Position numbers and translations under genes: made by a program. From NCBI GenBank assembly GCA_964522605.1, contig CAZFWV010000123.1:1-17429 (forward strand): a DNA stretch of 17,429 nucleotides. The letters are read 5' to 3'. Shown piece after piece: positions 1 through 6,524 of the stretch. This DNA comes from CAVZLD01 sp964522605 (lineage in GTDB: Bacteria; Planctomycetota; Planctomycetia; Pirellulales; Pirellulaceae). The stretch's first letter is position 1; each line of letters opens with the position of its first letter. Below the pieces are notes generated by a model that had not been told where the DNA came from, did not search any database, and worked only from the letters and a program-made list of their open reading frames with translations.

Positions 1-68
1 CACTGCGAACGGTGAATATGTTGTTCTCTCGGCAAGAAAGCGAACGACCAACGGAAGCGACTCTTACA

Positions 69-117
69 GGCTGCAGACTGCAGGCTACAGACTACAGGCT
101 ACAGACTACAGGCTACT
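69..117. repeat. Tandem 7-bp repeat array, seven units
   Basis: Seven contiguous heptamers alternate between GGCTGCA/GGCTACA and GACTGCA/GACTACA (consensus GRCTRCA); the last unit ends in T instead of A. A degenerate unit ending TTACA precedes them. The array lies just upstream of, or inside, the 5' end of the ceramidase-like gene, depending on which start is used. Seven is not a multiple of three, so gain or loss of one unit would shift any reading frame running through it. A related array is at 4671-4698. Array and units are seen directly; any role is unknown. Confidence 0.9.
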
Positions 118-122
118 CTGGG

Positions 123-1484
123 TTGCGGCCCTGCTGCTCCGCGCTTGTCCTGTTTCTGTTCTTGACCGAACTCGTCTGGGCTGCCGACCTCCTTCCGGTC
201 GGTGTCGCGCGAATCGACATCACTCCGGAAACCCCGGTACGCATGTATGGCTACGCAGCAAGAACGGCAGAATCTTCAGGCATTGCCGGGCGATTGACAG
301 CCAAGGCCCTGGCCTTCGGTGACAATTCGGGTGCCGGGCCGGCCGTGTTGTTGACAGTCGATTGCGGTGCCGTGCCCGAGGATCTTCGCTTGGAGGTTTA
401 TCGTCGCATTTCGCAGGAAACAGAACTTGCTGCCGAACGATTCGTGCTCTGCAATTCGCATTCACACTCGGCGCCCGACCTGAAGGGCATGCGAACGATG
501 GAAGGCGAAGAGCGAGCACACTTGGAACGCTATGCAGAAAAGTTGACGAATGACCTGGTCACCGTCGTGAACTCGGCGCTCGCAGCACGACAACCTAGCC
601 GTTTGGAGCTCGCTTTTGGTTCCGTCGATTTCGCCGCGAATCGACGTGTCCTCAAGGAGGGAAAATGGGCGGGTTTTGGTGCCGTTCCGGAAGCACCGGC
701 GGACCATCGCCTGCCGGTGTTGAAGGTTTCGCGCGAAGACGGCAGTCTGGCGGCCGTGCTGATCAATTACGCCTGTCACAACACGACACTGCGCGGCGAC
801 TTCCCGCAGATCCACGGCGATTGGGCCGGTTGCGCACAGCAGGAGATCGAGTCGGACCAACCGGGTGTCGTGGCTTTGATTTCGATCGGTTGTGGAGCGG
901 ATTCGGATCCCTGCCCACACGGTACGGTCGATCTCTGCCAACAGCATGGTCGCGCGGTGGCCGACGAGGTCAAACGGATGATGTCGGGCTCGTGGAGACC
1001 CATTGACCCTCATCTGTCTGCCGCCCAAACGATTCTGCAGCTTCCGCCCGCACAGGATTTCGATCCCGAGGAGGTCCGTCAGGCGGCACCGCGTTCCTAC
1101 GCGATTCAGCGGCTTGTGTCGATGCTCGATCAAGGCGAACCGATTCCCAAGTTCCGGCCGTATCGGATCGTCACTTGGACGTTCGGTGATGATCTGGCGA
1201 TGGTGTTTCTGTCGGACGAAGTCGTGGTCGACTACACGCTGCGATTGCAGCGCGAGCTCGATGCCAAGCGACTATGGATCACCGCCTACGCACAAGATGT
1301 TTCTGGATATATCGTGTCCAAGCGACTGATCCAGGAGGGCGGATATGAGGTCGACAACAGCGTGAGCTATCTGCTGACCCTGGGACGCCCGCAGGCTTTT
1401 CAGCCGGCGATGGAGGATCGGATTGTGGATTGCATCAAGGCGATGCTCCCCAAGAACTTCCAGCATCCAAGGAATCCAGAGTGA
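123..1484 (+). CDS. Secreted neutral/alkaline ceramidase-like hydrolase
   Basis: This resembles the N-terminal catalytic domain of neutral/alkaline non-lysosomal ceramidases, which cleave the N-acyl bond of ceramides with a zinc ion. Visible motifs are the opening VGVARIDITPETP, the His pair in NSHSHSAPD, the NYACHNTTLRGD...HGDWAG block and SIGCGADSDP. At 453 aa it lacks the C-terminal immunoglobulin-like domain of full-length (about 700 aa) ceramidases, as is common for bacterial homologues of unknown substrate. The frame is open back to the window edge, with GTG at 12 and ATG at 18, but those starts would put 35-37 residues, partly encoded by the 7-bp array, ahead of the hydrophobic segment. 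TTG at 123 gives a compact signal peptide (MRPCC, then a hydrophobic stretch ending VWA-A), so I prefer it although no clear Shine-Dalgarno is visible. Natural substrate cannot be read from the sequence. Confidence 0.8.
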   Translation: MRPCCSALVLFLFLTELVWAADLLPVGVARIDITPETPVRMYGYAARTAESSGIAGRLTAKALAFGDNSGAGPAVLLTVDCGAVPEDLRLEVYRRISQETELAAERFVLCNSHSHSAPDLKGMRTMEGEERAHLERYAEKLTNDLVTVVNSALAARQPSRLELAFGSVDFAANRRVLKEGKWAGFGAVPEAPADHRLPVLKVSREDGSLAAVLINYACHNTTLRGDFPQIHGDWAGCAQQEIESDQPGVVALISIGCGADSDPCPHGTVDLCQQHGRAVADEVKRMMSGSWRPIDPHLSAAQTILQLPPAQDFDPEEVRQAAPRSYAIQRLVSMLDQGEPIPKFRPYRIVTWTFGDDLAMVFLSDEVVVDYTLRLQRELDAKRLWITAYAQDVSGYIVSKRLIQEGGYEVDNSVSYLLTLGRPQAFQPAMEDRIVDCIKAMLPKNFQHPRNPE

Positions 1485-1548
1485 CGCGCTGTCCGCACTG
1501 CGGCGAGCGATTACCAGAGTTGCCACGCCGACGCGTTGACGGCCGCCA

Positions 1549-1576
1549 CTTCCGCGGAACGATGAAGTCGCGGAAG
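1549..1576. terminator. Hairpin between convergent genes
   Basis: A perfect 8-bp inverted repeat, CTTCCGCG and CGCGGAAG, is separated by a 12-nt loop. It sits between the stop of the ceramidase-like gene and the stop of the minus-strand gene, where a bidirectional terminator would be expected. Neither side has a real T-tract, so intrinsic termination is uncertain. Confidence 0.4.
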
Positions 1577-1582
1577 CAGTTG

Positions 1583-2098
1583 TTACCTTGGCTGAGTAAA
1601 GCGAGAATTCGGCGTCAGTCGCCGCGTGCTCCCGGAATACCGCGGAGTCGGGGATCCGGCAGGATCGCTCGGTTCGACCGCATAGGCAGGCGGATAACTC
1701 GCAGGCGGATAACTCGGGGGATAACCAGGTTGGTTGCCGTAACTGGGCGGTGCCGCGGCGGGATACTGCGGCGGCGAATCGGAATACGCTCGCTGGCCGT
1801 AGGCAGATTCACCGGTGATTCGGTTGCGGAGCGCATCCGGTAACCGTTCGTCGACTCGGTCGACATATTGGACAACGTCCTGTTTCACCTCCGCAGCGCG
1901 CTGACGGTCAATCGATACGTTGGGACGCCCGTTCAATAAGTCGAATTGAACGACACCCGTCGCCATCAGACCCAGCACACCCATCACGGTGAGGGGAGCC
2001 CCGATGCGGCTTGTCAAAATGCTCTTTAACGGACCCGGCAAACCAGTGGTGGCCACCGACACCGCCCGCTGACTCATCGATTGCTTGCGTCTTGCCAT
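1583..2098 (-). CDS. Small single-pass membrane protein with Pro/Tyr-rich tail
   Basis: I do not recognise the family. The 171-aa product has a basic N-terminus (MARRKQSMSQR), one likely transmembrane helix around residues 33-55 (GAPLTVMGVLGLMATGVVQF), a charged central segment (about 60-95) that could be helical, and a low-complexity C-terminal half rich in Pro, Tyr and Ser with SYPPAYA-like repeats. Such a layout suggests a membrane-anchored protein with a disordered tail. ATG at 2098 is chosen; a GTG four codons upstream is also possible, and neither has a strong ribosome binding site. It is divergent from the gene at 2327 and convergent with the ceramidase-like gene. Coding status rests on the hydrophobic helix and sensible composition, not on a known domain. 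No function is proposed. Confidence 0.6.
   Translation of the reverse strand: MARRKQSMSQRAVSVATTGLPGPLKSILTSRIGAPLTVMGVLGLMATGVVQFDLLNGRPNVSIDRQRAAEVKQDVVQYVDRVDERLPDALRNRITGESAYGQRAYSDSPPQYPAAAPPSYGNQPGYPPSYPPASYPPAYAVEPSDPAGSPTPRYSGSTRRLTPNSRFTQPR
1688..1717 (-). repeat. Two tandem 15-bp copies in the Pro/Tyr-rich tail
   Basis: AGGCGGATAACTCGC is followed directly by AGGCGGATAACTCGG; a partial third copy follows. On the minus strand they encode the YPPAS/YPPSY type pentapeptide repeat of the small membrane protein. Fifteen bases keeps the frame, so copy number can change without disrupting the gene. Confidence 0.75.
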
Positions 2099-2326
2099 GA
2101 GAGAAATCACCGTTGCGGGAGACGAGACCTCGCTCCCGATGATCCGACAGAGTTACGACCGACATTTCGGACGGTGGCTTGTATCAGGAGTCACGGAAAG
2201 CAGCAAGATCATCTGGGACGACTGCGATCTTCCCGGGTGCAAGTCGGCCTTTCCTGATTCGGACTGCAGCGGACGTGCACAGATCTTCGAAACGGGCACG
2301 TGCAGACGGGCCGTTGTCAGGCTACG

Positions 2327-2842
2327 ATGGAGGGCATGGGTTCCACGGCCACCTCGACACCGAATGCTTCGGCGATTCCCGCTGTGCCCTCCGAGGTACT
2401 CCTGTTCAATTGGCCCCTCGTCCAGAACGGTTGGCGAAGTCTTGTCCACGTCCTGGCGACGGGACTGATCGTCGCGCTCGCCTATTCCTTGTCGGGAAGC
2501 TACGCGATGACACTCCTGACCGGCCTGGTGTTGGTGATCGCAACTTGGCGATTTTGGGTACCGATGCGCTATCGCCTTACCGCCGAGGGGATTGGCCTGT
2601 TCGGGTTTGGTCGGCGCCGCCTGATTCCTTGGCCATCAATTGTTCGCTATGAAATCTTGCGAGATGGCATCACCCTGCATTTTGGTCGCGACGACTCTTT
2701 ACTCGCGAGACTATCCACCATCCACCTGGCCTGGGGCAGTGATCGAGAACGCGTGCTTGCGATGGTCGACTTCTTTACGCGACACGATCGGACTCCTTCC
2801 GCGCGCGGTTCCTCAAGAATTCAACACGCCGCGATTCGCTGA
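2327..2842 (+). CDS. Two-helix membrane protein with PH-like C-terminal part
   Basis: The 171-aa product has a Ser/Thr/Ala/Pro-rich N-terminus, two adjacent hydrophobic helices (about residues 38-56, VLATGLIVALAYSL, and 60-77, LLTGLVLVIATWRF), and a soluble part beginning MRYRLTAEGIGLFGFGRRR, then IPWPSIVRYEI and GITLHFG. The order of two helices, then an 'RY.lt.egi' strand, then 'ipw..I' resembles small bacterial PH-domain membrane proteins; this is pattern recognition, and no catalytic residues are visible. ATG 2327 is used; ATG 2336 is equally possible and has GGAGG just upstream, inside the coding sequence of the longer form. The C-terminal tail (from about residue 155) is basic and probably disordered. 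No operon partner; function unknown. Confidence 0.6.
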   Translation: MEGMGSTATSTPNASAIPAVPSEVLLFNWPLVQNGWRSLVHVLATGLIVALAYSLSGSYAMTLLTGLVLVIATWRFWVPMRYRLTAEGIGLFGFGRRRLIPWPSIVRYEILRDGITLHFGRDDSLLARLSTIHLAWGSDRERVLAMVDFFTRHDRTPSARGSSRIQHAAIR

Positions 2843-2888
2843 TGGCAGTCACGAAAGCCCGAGCCGGTGACGCGGGGCGGGTGTGACG

Positions 2889-3032
2889 ATTCGTTTAACC
2901 CGTAGCCGTAGGCGAGGTCTTCCCGTGGATACCCCTGCATTGGGCCATAAACTCAGGAGATGTGCGGCTCCACGCTGGGCGATGCCCCGTGGTTCAACGA
3001 AACCTCGCCTGGCGGCTGCGGGTTAAACGAAT
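2889..3032. repeat. REP-like/MITE-like element 1 with 30-bp inverted ends
   Basis: The left arm (2889-2918) starts ATTCGTTTAACCCGTAGCCG and ends GGCGAGGT. The right arm (3002-3032) is its near-perfect reverse complement, ending GGGTTAAACGAAT, with two or three mismatches and one indel. Between them lies about 83 bp that contains its own hairpin (2970-2992: CCACG, CT bulge, GGGC, loop GAT, GCCC, CGTGG). The whole unit could fold into one long cruciform or RNA stem-loop. It has no room for a transposase, so if mobile it would depend on one supplied elsewhere. Confidence 0.8.
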
Positions 3033-3055
3033 GATTACGGGCGGGTACATGGACC

Positions 3056-3128
3056 TCGTTTCACGGCAAGCCGAAGGCGTCGGTGGGCACGCGACAGAAA
3101 CCGTCGCCTCCGACTGGCCGTGAAACGA
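3056..3128. repeat. REP-like element 2 with 29-bp imperfect inverted arms
   Basis: The left arm (3056-3084) begins TCGTTTCACGGCAAGCCGAA and the right arm (3100-3128) ends GGCCGTGAAACGA; about 24 of 29 positions pair around a 15-nt loop. The arms align with those of the element 24 bp upstream through a shared TCGTTT.A...AGCCG.AGGCG..GGT core, so the two belong to the same repeat family even though spacing and loop differ. Confidence 0.8.
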
Positions 3129-3298
3129 AAATCTCCTCCGCCGCCTCCACGGCTTCGAGCCGGCCAGGCTGGTTGCTGGCGGGATTGTGCAGCATCCGCT
3201 ACAATCACGGTTGGCCAGTCGCCTGGGGCAAATGGTGGCAGGTATCCGAACCGCTGGATTGGTGTTTGCTCAGGAAGCGGTGGTGAGTTCTTCATCCG

Positions 3299-3315
3299 TC
3301 GCACATTCTGTGCGA
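3299..3315. promoter_or_regulatory. Perfect 7-3-7 dyad upstream of the ArsR-type gene
   Basis: TCGCACA, spacer TTC, TGTGCGA. The arms are perfect and the size fits a winged-helix dimer operator. It lies about 160 bp before the ArsR-type start, so autoregulation is possible but the distance is large; it could equally be an RNA hairpin. Confidence 0.35.
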
Positions 3316-3477
3316 TCTTCCTTGGCAAGAATCCGGATTTAATCTGAAATCGAATCGCAGCTTGTCGCACTCCGCGCTTACCGATCATCGTGCGCGCGGT
3401 GCCGGAGAATTCAGATTCGGACAGATGGTCGACTTTCCTAGCGACGGTCGTCCTGCCGCGACATGAGGACTGGTTCG

Positions 3478-3897
3478 ATGCAAGGATCAATGAATCCCCA
3501 TTTTCAGAAGCGGGCAGATCATCTGCTTGCTCCGTGGAGTCAGGCGCCAACGGATTCGGAGCTGTCGACAGGTGGACTGAGCGACGTTGCGGAGATTTTT
3601 CGCCTGTTGTCGGACGAAACTCGCCTGAAAGTTCTCGCCTTACTAATGCCGGGCGGCGAAATCAACGTGCGTACCCTCTGCGAGCAGCTCGAGCAGAGTC
3701 AGCCGGCCGTTAGCCACCACCTGGCGCTATTGCGGAGCAAAGGTTTGATTCGGATCCGGCGAGAGGGGAAGCACAACTACTATCATCTGGTTCCTGATCG
3801 GCTGAACGCGCTGCTGAAAACCGCCTGTCAGCGATTGCTGGCGCGGAACAGCGAAGCATCTCTGCCAGCCCCCGGCGATCGGTCGCCGAGTTCGTGA
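3478..3897 (+). CDS. ArsR-family winged-helix transcriptional regulator
   Basis: The 139-aa product has the core of the ArsR/SmtB family: the opening helix EIFRLLSDETRLKVLALL (about residues 39-56), the recognition region LCEQLEQSQPAVSHHLALLR (67-86) and the wing GLIRIRREGKHNYYHL (89-104). Members bind DNA as dimers and are released by metals, redox or other signals. The classic metal site on the recognition helix (ELCVCDL type) is absent; only one Cys (68) is present, so metal sensing is not supported. ATG 3478 is preferred to ATG 3463 because GAGGA lies 8 nt upstream. The N-terminal 30 and C-terminal 25 residues look disordered. No metal-transport or detoxification gene is adjacent, so its target is unknown. 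Confidence 0.85.
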   Translation: MQGSMNPHFQKRADHLLAPWSQAPTDSELSTGGLSDVAEIFRLLSDETRLKVLALLMPGGEINVRTLCEQLEQSQPAVSHHLALLRSKGLIRIRREGKHNYYHLVPDRLNALLKTACQRLLARNSEASLPAPGDRSPSS

Positions 3898-4102
3898 GGA
3901 ATCCGCAGGCCAGCGCCGGACCCTCCCGAAATCTCACGACTTCGGCTACATTCCGATCTTGGCGGAATCCTGGCAGACGTATCCTCAACGGCGATGTCCC
4001 CTTGGGGGGGATCATTCGACGCGCAAGTGGAATGGTGGAACGCTGACGGTTGAAAAGCCGTTGCTGAAGTTCCAGGAATGCCGCCGTGCTGAGGCAGTGG
4101 GG

Positions 4103-4603
4103 ATGTCGGAATTCGTACACGAACGTCACAAGGCTCCGGTAGGTCTCGAGCGCGCTCGTGAACTCGTGCTCGCCCTACCGCCTTTGCGGAGTAACGTCAA
4201 CTTGGCGCGGATCGTGCGGACGGCGGGATGTTGCGGCGTTGAACGCGTGATCGCCTGCGGACAGAGTAAGATTGACCCGCGAATCGCCCGAGATGCACTG
4301 CAATTCGTACGGGTGGAACGACATCGGAGCCTCGCTCCCGTGCTGCGCAGTCTGCGAGACCAGGACTACCGCGTGGTCGGGCTGGAACAGGCGAGTGGGT
4401 CACAAAGTCTGCCCGAGTATCGTTTCTACCGCCGCACCGTGCTGGTGATCGGCCATGAGCGAGAGGGCTTATCGGATGAGCTGTTGCGGCTGCTGCACGA
4501 CGTGGTCGAGATTCCGGTGTACGGGATGCCGCACAGCTACAACGTCGCCACCGCGGCGGCGATGGCGCTTTACGAGTACTGTCGCCAGTTTCCCCATGGC
4601 TAG
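4103..4603 (+). CDS. SpoU/TrmH-family RNA 2'-O-methyltransferase
   Basis: This 166-aa protein is essentially a bare SPOUT domain that transfers a methyl group from S-adenosylmethionine to a ribose 2'-OH. The three family motifs are visible: motif 1 RSNVNLARIVRTAG (residues 29-42, with the invariant Asn33 and Arg39), motif 2 VLVIGHEREGLSDELL (about 113-128, catalytic-site Glu) and motif 3 IPVYGMPHSYNVATAAAMAL (about 135-154, forming the trefoil knot; the usual SLNV is SYNV here). Short size and lack of a separate RNA-binding domain resemble TrmL-like or stand-alone TrmH enzymes, but the tRNA or rRNA position cannot be assigned. ATG 4103 has GAGG 8 nt upstream; the frame also opens at TTG 3959, but that 48-codon extension is not family-like. 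Confidence 0.85.
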   Translation: MSEFVHERHKAPVGLERARELVLALPPLRSNVNLARIVRTAGCCGVERVIACGQSKIDPRIARDALQFVRVERHRSLAPVLRSLRDQDYRVVGLEQASGSQSLPEYRFYRRTVLVIGHEREGLSDELLRLLHDVVEIPVYGMPHSYNVATAAAMALYEYCRQFPHG

Positions 4604-4670
4604 AACGCCAAGCACCCGTTCGCGGGCTGAGCGCGGGCATGCCGACGACTCGGAGGGGCGGAGGCTTGCA

Positions 4671-4698
4671 GGCTGTAGGCTGTAGGCTGTAGGCTGCA
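4671..4698. repeat. Second tandem 7-bp array, four units
   Basis: Three exact GGCTGTA units are followed by GGCTGCA; an imperfect GGCTTGCA precedes them. The unit is the same family as the array at 69-117 (consensus GRCTRYA). Here it is clearly intergenic. Both arrays are followed within about 25 bp by TTGCGGCC. Confidence 0.85.
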
Positions 4699-4996
4699 GC
4701 AGGTTCAGGCTGCTACAGATTGCGGCCGTGCCGCACTGCGTCGATCTCGCGGAAAGGTAACACCGCCGGCAACCGATCCTCGATCCCCGATCCAGATTCC
4801 AGCTCGGCAAATCTCCTCCGCCCCCGGTCCCGCCCCTCAGCAATCGGAACTCCTTGTTCGTCAATCTCCGGCTCCTCCGCCCCTGACCGTCCAACGGGGT
4901 TTCCCCCCCTTGATTCTCGTGTTGAATCTTCCGGCTGCAGTGCAAGTCGGCAGAAGCGGTCGCGCACCCCGCGGCCGGACCCGTCCGGTGGCATCC

Positions 4997-5025
4997 TTGC
5001 TCCGCTGCTTGGCAGGCTCTACACT
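4997..5025 (+). promoter_or_regulatory. Weak sigma70-like promoter candidate for purA
   Basis: TTGCTC and TACACT are separated by exactly 17 bp, about 59 bp before the purA start. Matches to consensus are only 3/6 and 4/6, so this is a guess supported mainly by spacing and position. Confidence 0.25.
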
Positions 5026-5083
5026 GGCTCGTTTGCCGAGCGACGAATCGGACGACTGCAAAGATGCAATAGGGGTAAACGCC

Positions 5084-6412
5084 GTGCCAGGCACCTGCGT
5101 TGTAGGACTGCAATGGGGCGATGAAGCCAAGGGGAAGGTCGTCGACCTGCTGACGCCAAGATTTGATTACGTGGTGCGTTACCAGGGGGGCGCCAACGCG
5201 GGCCACACCGTTGTTGTGGGGTCCGAGAAATACAAACTCCATCACATCCCCAGCGGCATTCTGTATCCGCATGTCCGAAATGTGATTACTCCGGGCGTCG
5301 TGTTGAATCCTCCAACGATTCTGGCGGAGATCAAGTCTCTGACGGATCGCGGCATCACCGTCGAAGACAACTTGGCCATCAGCGAACGTGCGCACGTGGT
5401 GTTCCCCTGGCATCTGGAGGAGGACCGGATCCTGAATGCGACGATGGTCGAGGGCGAAAACATCGGGACAACGCTCCGCGGAATCGGTCCTTGCTATCGA
5501 GATAAAGTCGGTCGCAACTTCGCGATTCGCTTTGGCGACCTCTTTCGGCCCGACTTCGCACAAAAGGTGCGTGAGATTACGGAGGCCAAGAAGGTCTGGC
5601 TGCAAGGCTTGAATGGAGGGCAGCCGGTCGAACTGGATGCGGACGAGATTCACCAGCAGTATCAAGACTTCGCCGCGAAATTGAAACCTCATGTGGCCGA
5701 CACGACGCATTTGCTGCTGGACGCATTGGATGCTGGCAAGCGACTCCTGTTCGAAGGGGCCCAGGGATCGCTGCTCGACATTGATCATGGCACCTATCCG
5801 TTTGTCACCAGCAGTAACAGCTCGGGCGTAGGCGTTTCTTCGGGCTCTGGCGTTCCGGGGCGGTGGATCACTCAGGTGATCGGTGTTGTCAAAGCGTACA
5901 GCACACGAGTGGGAGGCGGTCCGTTTCCAACGGAGCAGGACAATCCCGATGGAGACCACATCCGCGAGCAAGGCCACGAGTATGGGACAACGACCGGTCG
6001 TCCGCGACGCTGTGGCTGGTTCGACGCGGTGGCCGTTCGCTACACCGCGCGTCTCAGTGGAATCGATATGCTTTCGCTGATGATGATGGACGTGTTGACC
6101 GGGCTGCCAAGTATCAAGGTTTGTGTTGCCTATGAAGTGGACGGAAAACGGACGGAGAATTTCCCGAGTCACGTCGATGATTTGCGGCGTGCCGTCCCGA
6201 TTTACGAGTCCCTCCCGGGATGGGAGGAGGATGTAAGTCAACTGCGCAGGCCAGAGGATCTGCCGGCGAATGCACGCGCGTATGTGAAACGAATTGGGGA
6301 GATCGTTGGCCGCCCCGTCGGAATCGTGTCGGTCGGCCCCGATCGAGCGCAGACGCTGTTCCTGGATCCGCAACTTGCCGCAACCTACGGTCAGAGCTCG
6401 CCGACATCCTGA
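5084..6412 (+). CDS. purA: Adenylosuccinate synthetase
   Basis: PurA joins IMP and aspartate, using GTP, to give adenylosuccinate, the committed step to AMP. The 442-aa length fits the family. With GTG 5084 as start, the P-loop QWGDEAKGK puts the catalytic Asp at 13 and the catalytic His of NAGHTV at 41, the same numbers as in the E. coli enzyme, which strongly supports this start; AGGGG lies 8 nt upstream. Further signatures are the EGAQGSLLDIDHGTYPFVTS block, GVVKAYSTRVGGGPFPTE, and the GTTTGRPRRCGWFD segment near the GTP/IMP site. The frame is open another 58 codons upstream, but that stretch is Arg-rich and not family-like. It appears monocistronic: 112 bp containing two hairpins separate it from uppS. 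Confidence 0.97.
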   Translation: MPGTCVVGLQWGDEAKGKVVDLLTPRFDYVVRYQGGANAGHTVVVGSEKYKLHHIPSGILYPHVRNVITPGVVLNPPTILAEIKSLTDRGITVEDNLAISERAHVVFPWHLEEDRILNATMVEGENIGTTLRGIGPCYRDKVGRNFAIRFGDLFRPDFAQKVREITEAKKVWLQGLNGGQPVELDADEIHQQYQDFAAKLKPHVADTTHLLLDALDAGKRLLFEGAQGSLLDIDHGTYPFVTSSNSSGVGVSSGSGVPGRWITQVIGVVKAYSTRVGGGPFPTEQDNPDGDHIREQGHEYGTTTGRPRRCGWFDAVAVRYTARLSGIDMLSLMMMDVLTGLPSIKVCVAYEVDGKRTENFPSHVDDLRRAVPIYESLPGWEEDVSQLRRPEDLPANARAYVKRIGEIVGRPVGIVSVGPDRAQTLFLDPQLAATYGQSSPTS

Positions 6413-6414
6413 AC

Positions 6415-6444
6415 TCACGTGCCGCTGGCACCCACGACCGTGAG
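6415..6444 (+). terminator. Hairpin after purA
   Basis: CTCACG (6415-6420) pairs with CGTGAG (6439-6444). An alternative, tighter hairpin GTGCC-GCT-GGCAC (6419-6431) overlaps it. It begins 3 nt after the purA stop. No T-tract follows, so it may be a weak or Rho-assisted terminator. Confidence 0.35.
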
Positions 6445-6480
6445 CGGACTGATTGACGAGCCCGTGGTCAAGGCTTAGTC

Positions 6481-6499
6481 TTGGGGTCGGAACCCCCAA
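6481..6499 (+). terminator. Second hairpin in the purA-uppS gap
   Basis: TTGGGGT and ACCCCCAA pair around CGGA with one bulged C, giving a GC-rich stem followed by TCTTCAGGTTT. It is 25 bp before the uppS start, so it is either a second terminator for purA or a structure in the uppS leader. Confidence 0.35.
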
Positions 6500-6524
6500 T
6501 CTTCAGGTTTGACAAGGCACGAAC

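Larger units (their letters stand above)
2843..3477. other. 635-bp gene-free region with REP-like elements
   Basis: No ORF here looks coding: the 171-aa minus-strand frame (3035-3550) is Arg/Gly/Pro-rich and runs through the inverted repeats. The stretch holds two REP-like inverted-repeat elements (2889-3032 and 3056-3128), a perfect dyad (3299-3315) and the Shine-Dalgarno of the ArsR-type gene (GAGGA, 3465-3469). A TACAAT at 3200-3205 could be a -10 box but lacks a decent -35. Confidence 0.7.
4604..5083. other. 480-bp intergenic region before purA
   Basis: No convincing gene. It contains the second 7-bp array (4671-4698), a perfect 6-bp hairpin with a 3-nt loop just after it (4721-4735, TGCGGC/GCCGCA), a pyrimidine-rich stretch, a weak purA promoter candidate and the purA ribosome binding site. 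Frames on both strands are open but of Arg/Ser/Gly/Pro composition and lack any recognisable domain. Confidence 0.6.

Noticed and set aside
69..117. CRISPR-like array
   Set aside because: Units are 7 bp and contiguous with no spacers; this is a simple tandem repeat.
462..1133. A 223-codon minus-strand frame inside the ceramidase-like gene
   Set aside because: Arg/His-rich composition with no domain; the opposite strand has clear ceramidase motifs.
3173..3205. Promoter with TTGCTG and TACAAT
   Set aside because: The spacing is 21 bp and the gene start is 270 bp away; only the -10 resembles consensus.
2843..3477. Complete insertion sequence
   Set aside because: Inverted ends are present but there is no transposase frame and no clear target duplication; non-autonomous repeat fits better.
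3035..3550. A 171-codon minus-strand frame
   Set aside because: It crosses REP element 2 and overlaps the start of the ArsR-type gene; Arg/Gly/Pro-rich shadow.
4713..4994. A 93-codon minus-strand frame in the gap before purA
   Set aside because: Composition is charged and not absurd, but there is no domain, no hydrophobic core and no good ribosome binding site; it overlaps the hairpin near 4721.
4469..6499. A 676-codon open frame on the minus strand
   Set aside because: It is antisense to purA over most of its length, which is certain from catalytic residues. Its QPTAYSLQP stretch is just the translated 7-bp array, and the rest is Arg/His-rich shadow sequence.
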